64,000 bases of DNA from Gamsiella multidivaricata (lineage: Eukaryota > Mortierellomycota > Mortierellomycetes > Mortierellales > Mortierellaceae): contig NW_026251712.1 in the NCBI RefSeq assembly GCF_025024155.1, positions 672,501 to 736,500 of the forward strand. The letters run 5' to 3'. How positions within the stretch are numbered: position 1 is the first letter of the stretch; every line of letters begins with the position of its first letter. This document shows, in pieces, positions 33,139 to 45,413 of this stretch. The position numbers and the translations under genes were made by a program. The notes below the pieces were generated by a model that had not been told where the DNA came from, made no database searches, and was given only the letters and a program-made list of their open reading frames with translations.

Positions 33139-34412
33139 CTAAACAAGGCTGATGTTGATCAGGTCGTCTTTCTTAGTCTTATCGCCCGTATTCTCCGCAT
33201 TATCGGCAACATCCACTTTCGATTTTGTATCTGTTCCGTCTGCCAAGTCAACATCCATGAAGCTCTTGTCTCTCGTTTCTGTTGGAGACGATTTTACGAT
33301 CGCAGAAGAAACTGGACTCTCATCCTCCTTGTTGCCTTCCCCATCCTTTGCGCTATCCATGAAGACATCTTCTGTATCTACAACTACGCCTGTGCTGTCT
33401 GCTTCTGGTGCTGGCTCCATTGCGGATTCCGTTGCTGGTAGTGATGATGATCCCGGATGGCCCTGTCGTTGTCCTCGATTCTGGGAAGCAAACTTTTCCC
33501 GTGTAGCATCGTTCATGACTTTGGGCATGTATCGCAATCGGGGCCTTGTGTCCGTCAAAATATAGCCGTTCTCCCACTTAGCATCTCCTCTCCTCTGATT
33601 CGTCTAATAAGCGCAAGAATAGTCAAAGGCATATACATGTCAGTCCCAACCTCCCACTTTCAGACAACGTCAATGACCAATGCTTTCATAGACCAATTAA
33701 AAAGGAAAGGGGGAAGGTAACATACCCTCGCGCCACCCACAGATCGAATCGCCTGCTGTTGCTGCTGTTTCTTAAGCCGCTCCTCCCGTTCCTCCCTCTC
33801 CTTCCTCCTCAACTCCTCATTCAGGGCCTGTTCCCGTCTCAATTTCTCCCGCACGCGTTCTTGTAGTGCCTCGCGCGAGGCCATCCCGGAGCTCCTGCCT
33901 TCGCCCACAGATGAAGACTCCTGTTTTTTGAATTGCGATAATGTTCCGAGGATCATGCCCATCATCCGCCGGCCACGCTTCGCATCCTCAACAGGTTGCA
34001 ACGAGGGCCGAGGACGCTTTGTGCGGTCCTCGGAGTTGACATCGGTATCCATGGTGGAGTCATGTGTGTTGTCGGAGGTTGGATCCTGAGTCCCTGTAGT
34101 CGCAGGCGTCTCAGTCGTGATATCATGTTCTGTTGATCCGCTGGTGCTAAGACGGCGTGGTAGTTCTGCAGAGTCGGTGGTGGTTGTGAAGGTCGAAGAG
34201 GATGGGTCGCCGAGGCGGGAGGCGATATTAGAGCGACGGCGAGCTGGTTCGGGGGCATCTGGGAAGGAGCGTTTCCTGCGTGAGTCCCTGGAGTCGGTCT
34301 CTGGACGTATGATGGTAGAGGTGACAATCCTAAAGAAACCAGGTACAATGAACAAAATGAAGGAGGAATCGTTAATACCTCTTGTTGATTCCAGCTTCAG
34401 TCTCGGGAGGTT
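33139..34412 (-). CDS. Pinin/SDK/MemA-domain protein (5' end unresolved)
   Basis: Nuclear speckle/splicing-associated pinin family. The domain core is KRGRRMMGMILGTLSQFKKQ, followed by a long charged helix (ALQERVREKLRREQALNEEL) with a Gln run. Exons seen: 33603-33139 (C-terminal, with AKWENGYILTDTRPRLRYMP, acidic and Thr/Ser-rich to the end), about 34331-33726, and a short upstream piece ending at 34379 with ETEAGINKR. The upstream piece is open back to a TGA near 34442 and has no ATG, so at least one more 5' exon (possibly around 34460-34510, with MASN) is missing. Phases of the three visible exons agree. Confidence 0.75.
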
Positions 34413-34667
34413 GATGGCGTTGTTTCCATGGAGCGATAAATCACCTATTGCTGGCCATGGTCGGATTTCCTGTATGCGAGTTGGCTGTGCTCGATCGGTG
34501 GCAAGTGTAGTTGAGTGATCGCTGAATATAAAGCAGCAGTTTTTTCAGTGGGGCAAGAGAGTCTTTCACCAAAAAATCACTTAAGGGCAATGCTCACCGC
34601 TCACAACGCGTCAAGGTCGCGTTTGGAATGTGTGCAGCACATGTATTAGGGTCATATTGATCGATAT

Positions 34668-37600
34668 CTATTTGGCCATTTTCTCAAGAACCTTGTCCAG
34701 AGGACTCCACCGACTGGGGCCACTTGTAGCCCCATTGAGAGCGCCTCCACCGATGACTCCCCGGTCCATCAGGTTCCAGTCGAAACGAACAGCAAACACT
34801 CCTGTTACCGGCCGATGATCCGAGAACAAGCCAATGTCATGGTGGGCCGCATACTGCTTTACAATCACAGTCTTCCTATCCTCGTCATCTTCCGACATCA
34901 TCGTCGATCGCGCAGTAGAGTCCCGCTTGACCTTGGACCCTGCATGATGAAACTCCGTCCGAAGACTATCCAGCAGCCTCTTCTTGCCATCCGAGCCTGA
35001 ATCCTTAGATTTCTTCTTGTTCAACCTCAAAATTGACTCGGCTCCTAGAGGCTGCGCACCTGTGCGCGCATCCTCCTCCTCCTTTTCTATGCATGTATCG
35101 TCGTCTTGCTCATCGTGTGGCGACAAGGTTTGTCCGTCAGAGGCAAGAATCCTAGACCGGCTCTTCTTCAACAAACCCCATCCAATTTTCCTTCTGCCAG
35201 AGCTATGGCTGCTATTTTGGTTACTCCTGGTATCGTCTCCAATCTCGGCAGGCAGATAATGATTCCCACCGGTCGACTTCCACAGAATGCGATCTGTCCA
35301 GGATGGAACCCTTTGCTTGCTACTGGTGTCGTATCGAACCAGTTTCAGTAAGCGCTCCTTCTCCTGCCGTAGATCCTCTTCCATGTCATCCTTGGAGAAT
35401 TTCGCTGAACGGCTATTTTCGCTTTCCCTGCCGTTCATGTCCGGCGATACTGAACTCGTCCTCATTGAATCTGTCGGTTCGTGACTGAACATAGCGTCTT
35501 CAATTTTGCCGTTTAGATTGGCGGACTGGGTCAAGTGTTCGCTCGAATGTCGACGCTGATGATGTTGACGAGAGCTAGGCGACCCGAGGAATGATGATTG
35601 ACGCCGCTGAATAGACTTGACCGCTTCCAAGACAGAAAGTCCGCGGGCTGGGACTCTGCGATGACTTTCGACAGTGGATTCAGCATCCGAAAATATTTGC
35701 TCCTGGTCTGAGTCGTTGTGCTTGATGTCCTCGTCTTCTTTATCGTTGCCTCTACCGTTACCATTGCCACTGCGATCGCCAATGCTGCTGCTATTATCAC
35801 TGCTATGGGCCCATTTGTTTTGCTGGTTATCTCTCGATAACGGATGAGAGTCCTGAGACAACCTCAAGGGCGTGGGTCCCACGTTGCCCATATTTGCGCC
35901 AAGCAAAAGCGTCGGACAGGACTTGTTATTTTCCAATCGGTACAGCGTCGATGTGCTGTACGCGAGGGGCGGAAACGAGCGTTCGGACAAAAAGTTCGTC
36001 ATGGATCTGGGTCGCCTGAGCAGTGTCTTTTGGCGGCCTTTTTGCAAGCGACTGTCAGAAAGGGGTGTGATAGGATCAAATTTGTAGGTCGGTTTGAACT
36101 GAATGGGTGCCTCCGAGAACCCTTCAAACACAACACCAAGATTCCTTTGAATGCTGAGCTGATCGTGCGCCAATAGTGTCTGTTAGAGTGTTGCGTATAA
36201 ATGAGAAAATAGAAACATCAATATATATCCTAGCTCACAGGCAGAATGACTGGATACACGATATACCGCATGAAATTACCCCCAAGTCTTCTTTCTCGAG
36301 GCATTTCTCCGCCTGAGCCCGCGATAGATCGACACGATAGTTCAAATCGCCTGCCCAAAACGTATAGTCAAACTGTTCAGTTATGTCGACATTGATTTCG
36401 GTTTTTGCTGGACCGTTTTCATCCGCACCCTCTTGTCTATGGCTATGCTGCTCAGTTGCTGCCAATTCTGTGTTGATTTTCAAATGACTTGTTTTGCCGG
36501 GCTTTTTCTCAACAAGATCTCCGTTGCTTGACTTGCCGATGGGTTTCTTATCGTCGCTACCTTTGCCATTGTTGCCAAAGTGAGATGATTTTTGTCGAGC
36601 CAGTGCCGGAGGAGAGTTGTAGTGGCGCCGAAGTTGCATATCTCCCTTGAAGTACCATCGACCGGGTGAACTCTTGGGAGCGTCGTTCAGCTGGAGTTCA
36701 TGGATGATCCTCTTGTAGTCACTATTTCGAGCATGAGTATTACTTTGATGGGCTATGGTATACCAATTGAGGTCGCAGATAGGGTAATCAGTAAACCAAA
36801 GACTAACATGTAGCGCACCCCAGTATGAAGCCCTGGTGATTGTGCTATTACCTGTCAGATGTGCGTTGACGAAGAGGAGCGACATACTGCCAAGGTAGAT
36901 AGAGATAGCTACAGCACCCTTGTTCCCAACGATTCCGCCTATTCCAGTTGCTACAGTAGACGAATCGACCGCTATATGATCGAAGTAAGTTCACAGACAG
37001 CGCTTATTTAGTATTATGGTGCATGCTTCACTGTCGGATTGCATCATATCAATGGTCTCTAGACCGCAGCTATATGGACTTACCGCTGACAAGATCCTCG
37101 ATGGGCCTCCAGATGAAGACCGCAATATGCAACGCCGCCATGGTCTCTGTCTTGATCATTACGTAGTCTGGCCCAAGGTAGGCCTGCAAACGCTTTTCCC
37201 ATACTATCTTTGACGGGAACAAGACAGCCTCTCTGATCTCGCGTTCACATTCCTGAGTATTGATGGCAATAATGTGATATGGTGGGCCTGTATTCATTTC
37301 CAGATAGGGTTCCTTCAGAATTCCAGGTGCATGACCAGCGGGCGAAGAAGGGCTGGGTTGCTGTTGGATGGGAAGATGCCCGACGGATACTGAAGGCTGC
37401 AATTCTCCCTTACGGCTACGTCCTGTACACCGTATCCGTTCCAGCAGACCGCCTCTTTTCTTTGGGTGCGGTGCCTCGGCGCTGACCTCCAAATTCAATT
37501 GAAGGCCGGTGCTGGTGCTCGATGCAGCGGTTGACGCTGGCGTACAGATGTGGGGTGCTGAAGCTGACGGTGAGATCATGTGGGGACGCTGCTCCTGACC

Positions 37601-38603
37601 AGAAGATCTCGTATCCGTAGCTGAAGTCTTCAAATGAGAGGCCCGATTCGAATCCTTTTGTGAAATATCTATGAAGCCGGTGAGACCGTCGTGGATATCA
37701 GGCATCTGCCCCATCATATTCCAGGTGCCCACAAACACCTTGAGTCGCGTCTTTGAGATGGTAGGTCTGGGCGGTCGCGGCTTTCGGCGATTTCTCTGCT
37801 TCTTTTTGGTGTTTGGTTCCGGTGAAGACCCATCCTGGTCCTGCTGCTGGTCCTGGTCCCTATTTGTCTCGGATGACTTTGGCGCGGCGGGCGAATTCCT
37901 GATGTTGAGCATCCATTCTACAGCACGGGCTACCGAACGCAAACTGATCCTTTGATGTGGCGAAATATTGGCTTCCTCATCATCTGCTAAATGCGACTGT
38001 TCCTGCTGTTGGGTATCTTGTCCAGTCCCATTCGTGCTGTACGTGCTATTATAGTTCTGCTGGATAGGAGCGGTGGTGCTAGGGATTGGCGCATCGGCGA
38101 TCACTGGGTTGCTATTATCAAGCATCTCCTCTGGTGGTGAGCCGACTAATGCGCTTTTGATCGTTGTTGCAATCTTTGGGGACAGCGGAACGATGATATA
38201 ATCAGCACCATGAATCGTGTGTGAGCCTTTGACATGAACGGGTTGCAATTGTGGTTGGTCATTCAGAATGTATCCATTGATATTCAATGCTTACCTTGTG
38301 CGGATGAATGGGGTTGCTAGGCTGTTCCGGAAGTTGCTGATCCGACAACTGAGGATCGTTATGTTCTCGAACATATTCGTGGGCTATTACTGTATCGAGC
38401 TGTAATTTCGTTGGGTGCTGTTGTTGTTGCTGTCTATATTCTCTTTCCTCCTGTGCCTGTTGCATCTCTTGCGCCTGCGTGTGGTGCAGATAGGCAGGTT
38501 CCTTAATCGGCGTTTGGTCAGAGACAGTCAATTCTACGCTCGCCCTGCGTTGGCTATGGCTGCCCTGGAGCCACTTGGAAATCGGAGACACCCAGGTCTC
38601 CAT
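34668..38603 (-). CDS. Inositol polyphosphate 5-phosphatase
   Basis: Removes the 5-phosphate from phosphoinositides or inositol phosphates. A long disordered N-terminus (Gln/Pro/Ser-rich) precedes the catalytic domain: KVFVGTWNMMGQMPD, INTQECEREIREAVLFPSK, ATGIGGIVGNKGAVAIS, SLLFVNAHLTG, RNSDYKRII, FWAGDLNYRVDLSR (Mg-binding motif I), FKPTYKFDP, VPSWTDRILWKS (motif II) and FSDHRPVTGVF. Exons include 38603-38295, about 38181 to 37083, about 36953-36854, 36740-36280 and 36171-34668. Three disordered inserts inside the catalytic domain (36420-36650, 35500-35960, 34930-35300) make it unusually long. The split of SYWTDR-type motif by such inserts is the main oddity; catalytic residues are intact. 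It shares a 346 bp divergent promoter with LDAH. No SAC domain is seen, unlike yeast Inp51-53. Confidence 0.87.
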
Positions 38604-38949
38604 GTGTTGTTGGGAGTTGAGGATGGAAGTGAAGGTGGGGATGATGGGAAGGATGAGAGCCGCCGACGAAGATGGAGCGTTGTGATTGAAATCGCTGCCT
38701 ACACGCGATTGTCATCGCAGTAGGATGTCAGCTGTGGGTGCTGGCGAGGCCAATGACCCGTTCACGTTGACATCCCCCTGAAAATGAAAGGTGAGATCAC
38801 ACCCCTCCTTCCATCACTTCTACTTTCAACCGCCTTGGACTCCCCCCCCCCCTTTATTTTTTTGCATGCTACTTAGCCCTTGGCGATTCATACTCACCCC
38901 ACAGCTGATTACGACTTCTCATTTGCGACATCACCTCGTCCGATCTCTC
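38604..38949. other. Divergent promoter 5-phosphatase/LDAH
   Basis: Short shared upstream region with a C9-T run near 38846-38862. No gene seen. Confidence 0.5.
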
Positions 38950-40216
38950 ATGACCACGGCAGCCCCTTCCTCCTCGGCCACCACCCCCTTGGCCAACCCG
39001 GCCACGCTCTTCAGGAGTCCCGTGCGCGCTATCTGGAATGTCCAAGGAGAGAATGTGCCTACTCTATGGTGGCCAGCAAGGGGTCACCTTACGTCCTCAC
39101 AGGATGCCAAGAGGGGACAACACAGCACCGTTCTCTTCATGATTCCTGGTATGCCAACTAGACCCATTCCATTCGCCTGTCTGTTTAGTTTATATCAATT
39201 GTAGTCTGCTAACACTTCTACAATGCGAATGTTAGGCAACCCTGGTCTTATTGATTACTATACACCATTCCTCCAAACAGTGCATGACACCTGTCAGGGC
39301 AAGATCGACATCTTTGGAGGTACATGCCCCGACATGCATTGAATAAAGTGGGCGGCTGCATTCGCCACACTAACCTATTTTAATATATCCCTTCATACAC
39401 AAACCAGCTTCCCATCTTGGCCACTCTGCAGGAGCGCATGTCACGGACCCATCAAGAATGTACGCACTGGAGGAGCAAGTCGAGAGCAAGATTGCTATTA
39501 TGGATCGACTCCAGGAAATGTATCCAGCTGGAACTCGGTTTATTCTTGCAGGACATTCAATGGGCGCTTGGCTAGCACTTCGGGTGCTGAAGGCTCGCCC
39601 TAACCATGGAATTGAACGCATCTTCGAGCTGTTTCCTACCATTCACCGAATCGCGGACACTCCAAATGGCCGTAAAATGAAGGTAAGACCCCTCTTTATG
39701 TCCTACATTGTGCATATACAAGCCCACACTGTACTCATAGTCGCTCTTATCTAATTGCTTCTCGTTGGAATGTCTGCTACTCAGAATCTGTTCAAGCCAA
39801 TGATCCGATCCATCGTGGGAGGAACTGTTAGCACTCTTCGTTTCATCTTTTCGGCACCCCCAGTTCTTCAATCGATCGTGGCTCTGGCTACAGGCCAAGA
39901 GAGTGATATGGCCAAGGTTACCTCACAGAAACTGCTCTACAGCTCCGTGGTCAAGAACTGTCTGTTCCTGGCGGGCCAGGAAATGGAGGCGATCAAAATC
40001 ATGGACAAAGAGCTGATCGAGGAGCATGCATCGAAGTTTGTGTTTTACTATGGAAAGACAGATGATTGGAGCCCGATTGAGAATTATTACGAGATGATGG
40101 AGTTGTTCCCGAAGGTCAAGAGCTATCTCTGCAACCAGGGAATGGTTCATGCATTCGTGCTGGGCCACGGTGAGCCGATGGGTCTCTTGGTCGGAGGTTG
40201 GATTAACGAGATGTGA
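38950..40216 (+). CDS. Lipid-droplet-associated hydrolase (LDAH family)
   Basis: Serine alpha/beta hydrolase acting on neutral lipid at the lipid-droplet surface. Four exons: 38950-39148, 39236-39319, 39408-39682, 39785-40216, in phase, 329 aa. Family marks: VLFMIPGNPGLIDYYTPFL (the GNPG oxyanion region restored across intron 1), IFGASHLGHSAG, the nucleophile elbow LAGHSMGAWLALR (Ser), FELFPTIHRIADTPNG, and FYYGKTDDWSP (acid) with MVHAFVLGHGEPM supplying the His. A hydrophobic stretch in exon 4 (STLRFIFSAPPVLQSIVALA) fits the membrane hairpin. The ATG at 38950 was chosen because it opens a short Ser/Ala leader typical of the family; an upstream in-frame codon is less likely. Confidence 0.92.
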
Positions 40217-40662
40217 AATAGTCGGCACGTATCTCAGTAGAAGCGCTAAGAAAACTATGCACTCAATTGACAACTCCTTTTTTTTGTATTGCGCCGAGAT
40301 GTCATCGACCTATGAATAACTGGAATTATGCGTTGAAAGCAAAAAAGACGTACCTACTCCGTGTCAAGTTTGGTTCTTTCCAAGTCAGTCAAAAAGAGTC
40401 CAGCTGGCCTCTTTGTATCCTGATTCGGCGTTGGATGCAAAAAAAAAAAAAAAAATCGCGCTTTTCGTTCAAGTAAGCGGTGCTTAGATATTATTAATAA
40501 TTCATACAAGTTGCTCAAGGTCCAACCTCATCTCTCGGGATTTGTATCAACAGGGCGAATGACGCTGTATCCTTAAGTTTTAGCGCTGGCTGTTTATGCG
40601 TCCTTTGCTCAGAATAGTATTCCTTGTGCCTGTGGAAAGCATGGCGGGGAAAGGGTGTTTGC
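40217..40662. other. Spacer with A-run
   Basis: Contains an A run at about 40440-40455 preceded by TTGGATGC; a similar GTGGATGC precedes the A run at about 1927. No gene seen. Confidence 0.4.
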
Positions 40663-41096
40663 CTAGCCATTTTTATTCTTTGTTTTTGTAGACATGGCAA
40701 TTGTGTCATCATGCGACTCTTTCGCCTCGCACTGAGGGCCACAGATAACTTTATTGCACAGGTTTCCCAGACCAGAGCATCGTTCTCCAATGGTTTTGAC
40801 AATTGTTTTGTTTATCGGCATGGATGGTGCTCTCTCCTTCATTCTCAGTGTCTCCTGTATTGCGCTACTTTGATCAAACCATAAAAATGACAGCAAACAC
40901 AGGAATACGAACAGATGGATGGCTGTATCCAGCTGAGCAATTGCACAAAGCAAAAGCTGTTAGGGTGTGGCTCTAAGAGAAGACTTCCACTCGCATTAGA
41001 TACACTATGATACCATTGACGATAGATGGGGATATGAAGACCTCTACGAGATAGATGCGGGTCTTGCGAGAGAGGAGAATGGACAATTGAGGTGCG
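40663..41096 (-). CDS. Possible small membrane protein, 3' exons
   Basis: Not recognised. Two minus-strand exons join in phase 0: 41096-40991 (after an ATACAG acceptor, encoding QLSILLSRKTRIYLVEVFI and VNGIIVYLMR) and 40932-40663 (after CTCAG, encoding IHLFVFLCLLSFLWF, then a polar Cys/Lys-rich tail to TAG). Together they give about 124 residues with two probable membrane helices. The donor after exon 1 (GTGGAAG) is weak and no ATG exon was placed; a candidate first exon near 41230 does not match phase. A second frame is also open here, so chance remains possible. Confidence 0.3.
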
Positions 41097-41725
41097 CTGT
41101 ATAGGATTTTGCGTTAACCCCAGGAACGAACCAACTTACCACAAACAAACAAACAAACAAACAAGCAGCCTTTCAGAGAAAATGCTCTCCCAGGCCAGAG
41201 TGTGGTCCACCCGCACAAGAAAAAGAAGCTCCATCCTTCATTTTCATTTTCTCACACCCGCCCACTCATCTTTCTTTCTTCCCTCTTGTCTCTTTTCTCA
41301 CACCCTTATTTGTCTCACTCTGTCAAGCTTTATCCCCCATCTTCTTTCAATCCCATCCCCGGCACTCCTCCACACGTTTTATTAATATTATCTGGACCAT
41401 CTCAATTATTTATACTCTTTTTTTTTTGTTCTCAAGAGAGCTGCCTGAAAAAAGAGCACCCCTGCCAACCCTGGTTCATAATCTTGTCCATTCTCGGCTC
41501 CTTCCACTCCTCCAGCCTATCTCCCACCACCTGCATTTCTCCTCCTCGGATTCGCCAAAGCGCTCCCCACTATCACCAACACACCCAAACACTTCTGTCT
41601 GAAAAGGAAGTAAAAGCACGTTCCCATACACTTTTGTTCGAACCACTCGCTTGCATCCCCATATCCACCCCCATCCCCTACTGCTACTACTCTTCAGTAG
41701 CAGCACCATCACCCACCAGCCCATC
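41097..41725 (+). other. 5' region of the Zn2Cys6 factor gene
   Basis: Very pyrimidine-rich (CT) leader with a GTTT/AAAC microsatellite at about 41142-41163. Probably a long 5' UTR and promoter. Confidence 0.45.
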
Positions 41726-44700
41726 ATGTTCAACCCCGCCATCATGTTGGACATGAGCAGTGGCGCAAAGAGATCCAAAATCACAAAGGCATGCGACAAC
41801 TGCAGACGACGCAGAGTCAAGTGCGACGGCGTACCTGACGGTTGCGGAGGTTGCAAGGCGGCCAAGACCCAATGTGTCTACACCACCAGCAACACCAAAC
41901 GCGGTCCTCCCAAGGGCTATGTCGAGGTGATCGAGGATAGACTGGGCAAGATAGAGAGCATGCTTGCAGGCATCATCAAGAAGAAAGTCCTCGTGCCCCG
42001 GGACACTCCCGACACTGCAACCGCATCCCAATCAGAGGCCGAGGACAATGATATCGACAACGACAACGACAATGACGACGACCGCACCAGCATCTACTCA
42101 ACCGACCTGGTCGAGGTCAAAAAGCAGCCACCAGCCTCACCAACAATGCGAGCCATTCTTGCACGCTCCAGTACCCCCGTCGCTCGTGGTGCACGTTCTG
42201 GTTCCGCTACAGTCGCATCCGTTGCTCGCCACTCGCCCCTCGTGTCACGCAACAGGTCATTGACGGCGCTGCTGCCCTTTTCGCAGGACAGCATTCAACA
42301 CCAACTTGCTACTCAGCAGGACTACCCTGGCCCCGTGTCTGAGGCTGACATGGCAGCCCTGGTTAATATGTTTGATAAGCTGGGAACAACGTCGGTCCGT
42401 ACAACGGTGCCTTTCCCTTGGCTTACTCCGGAACAATCACGTCAATACGGTCGCAACCACCTCCAGTTTTCTGCCCAAAGTCTGGAGCCACCTTTGCCAT
42501 TGCTATCGTGCCCTTCTTCACCATCAATTGCGCCCAATGTCACACTCAATCTTTTAAACGTGTTCTTCGACCACTTCAACACCTTCCTTCCCATCATCCA
42601 CAAGTCTACCTTCATGAAGCAATGGCAGCGACAGTTCTGCCAGCTCTGTTCCCTAACTTCTACATCTTCAACATCGTCAAAGAACCGACCAAAGGATGCA
42701 GATGCACATACGGAGCACATAGAAGACGCTGTTGCACCACTCTCGCCGCTGCTTCTCAATGCCCTCTTGGCAGTTGCATCTAGGATACCCACCAAGTCAA
42801 AGCAGGGCGCAGAGATGGTATCGATGAGCCAGGAGTTCTTTGACGCCGCCAGGCTTTTGCTCGATGATTTTCTGGATGTCCCTCGTGTGTCTACAGTGCA
42901 GGCGCTATGTTTAATGTCGCAATTTCATCACCAAGGCGAGTGGAAGACAACTCGGAGCAGCGGATATCTCTCAATGGGTATTCGCATGGCTAACGAGCTC
43001 GGCCTCAACCGCGATCCTGCGATGTTTGGTGAATGTGAAGCAGATGCTTTGCGCTGCCTTTGGTGGTCCATGTTCATTCTCGTAAGTGCCACGTTCATGT
43101 AGCTTATCGCCATGTGCACTTGCTCCGCAGATGGATATCTAGTCTCACGCGTCCTCTCATTCTTTGTAGGACCATCAATTCTCTGCGTGGCTAGGCTTAG
43201 GCCTTTCGATGCACGATAAGGAGAGCAACGTCGAGCTGCCCATGGGCGTGAGTTCCTCCCAGCAGGATCTCCGCGGATTTGTGTGCATGATTCGATTGGT
43301 GAAGGTAATGGAAGATCTTCATCTGTTAAGCCAATGTTACACGGATGTTGTCTTAGGCGAAATCATTAACGCGTTCTCGTGGTCATCAATGTGCCCGCCC
43401 ATGATAGATTTTGGGCACTGTGCTTCAGCATTCGTATTCAACGCAGTCCCTGCCACCACAGTTTGGCGGTCATGACTCTATGGTCTCGTTCATCGAAGGG
43501 TCGCTCACATCATGGCTAAGCAACCTTTCCCCTGACATGCGGTGGCAGAATCCAAACTTACCTGGGATCTTGAGGGGCTCGCCTGCTTTATCCATGCGCT
43601 CAATGCGGCAACAGTCGCTCGCTCTGGCCAGAGAGTGCAGTGAAATATACCCCGCCTATCTGTACATTGTATACAATACCACGCTGATCTTGCTGCATCG
43701 GCCATACATCGTCGGAGCCGCCGGCTCTCCTACTGCAGCACAGTCCAATACCATCTGTACGGGCTCAGGCCGTGCCATCACGGACATTGCACAAAGTCTG
43801 GACATCGAGCAGTGCTCATATGTCGTAAATCGCTTTGCGCTCTATGCACTGTTGCAGGCCGGAGTCATTCACGCCATGAATGCAGTTTATGATAAGCGGG
43901 GATCGGAAGTAGCGATGGACTATTACAAGCGCACGCTTAGTGTGCTCCAGGGTTTTTTGGTCTGCACGACGTACTCGGGCGGTGTTGCCGAGGGGATCAA
44001 GGTAACTTTCAGCCCATCAATTGCACGCCTAATTTTCACGAAATTAGCGATCAAGGCTCTTACGATTATATTGATAAACATCCCCTGAATGATAGATTCT
44101 TGAGCAGTTCTTGGCTTCGACATCCATGGCTGCAGCCGAGGATGAGGCACAAAATGGAAGCCAAGGTTCATCAGGAACGAATGAGACAGAGCAAAATGAA
44201 GGTCAGCTCAACCACAAGAAACGCCAGCTCGGTGCCCTTTCAACGCCACCGAACATCTGCTCATTTTCACAGGATACTACTCCGTTCATCACGACCTCTT
44301 CGACGACTTTGACCCAGTCCGTTGTGTTGACCCCGACTACGATGTCCATGATGATCTCTCCGGAATTGACCAACGGTGGTGCACAATCTTTGTACAGTGC
44401 CCCGCAGCAGCGTCCTTTAGACCTGAAGGAGCAACAGAAGCAGCAGCAACTCAAGATCCAGCAGCAACAGCGCATGTATCAACAAATGCAAACCTTTGGC
44501 CCGGACGCTGTCAAGGCTGAGTCCATTGCCGAGATCAACGTGCAAAACTTGGAGCAGCAGCAGCAACAACAGCAACAGCAACAACAATTGTTGAAGCAGC
44601 AGCTTCAGCGCCAGCAGCAGAAGCAGCAGGTCGAGTTGGAGTTGAAGGAGCAGAGCGGCGCCAGTTCACACGCGCCTTCAGCAACGGCGCCAGTACCGGT

Positions 44701-45058
44701 CATCCCCAGTCACCGGTATGCCATGCAAATGCTGCAGCAACAACAACACTATCAGCAGGCAAATCAAGGACATGGCAATGTTACTATCCCTATGACCATG
44801 ACCATGGCCACGATGACGATGGAGGCGCAGAGCAAGTTGAATCATCAAGACTTTCAAATGAGCGACGACATGGCTACATCTACGGCAACTTACGACTTTA
44901 CACAGTTCTGGGCCGATCCCTCTGCTGTAGACCAGCAGATGACGCCTTCCTTCTCTGGGACCATCAATCCAGCAGGCCTGGAGCAGAATGGGCACCGGAT
45001 ATCGACCATGTCAGAGAATCAGAACCAGTTTGGAGGAGGAGCACCCATCTGGATGTAA
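41726..45058 (+). CDS. Zn2Cys6 fungal transcription factor
   Basis: Four exons: 41726-43081,43170-43304,43408-44001,44096-45058, in phase, 1,015 aa. The binuclear zinc cluster sits near the N-terminus: CDNCRRRRVKC then CGGCKAAKTQC, spacing C-x2-C-x6-C-x6-C-x2-C-x6-C (about residues 23-50). A short coiled coil follows (VEVIEDRLGKIESMLAGI). The middle is the fungal-specific TF domain: LLNVFFDHFNTFLPIIHKST, STVQALCLMSQFHHQGE, SMGIRMANELGLNRDP, EADALRCLWWSMFIL, PAYLYIVYNTTLILLHRP. The C-terminal 300 residues are a Gln-rich activation-type region with two poly-Q blocks (44554-44640). The target genes cannot be told from sequence; the XlnR-/RhaR-like middle domain is generic. Confidence 0.92.
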
Positions 45059-45377
45059 CAACAGAACACAAGCAATTGCATTTGGCATGTCCCCTTTTGC
45101 ATGTCCCTTCGCTACCACCACTTAGATTGTATCATCATCAACCCCTCATTCTTTCCTTTTATTTTGAACTTACGACAATGAACACAGCAAGAACTTGTAT
45201 ATATCAGATATAATTACTGAACGCATTTTTGTTACAGAAGCAATGGACATATGCTGCGGGAGACAAATTTTGCTTTGGGGGATTTGCGTGCATGGCCACT
45301 GATGCTCCTTTTGATGACTAAATGATGCCATGCATGATAGAATAGATAAAATATTTAAAAGTGGAGAGTGACCCCTC

Positions 45378-45413
<36 letters not shown>

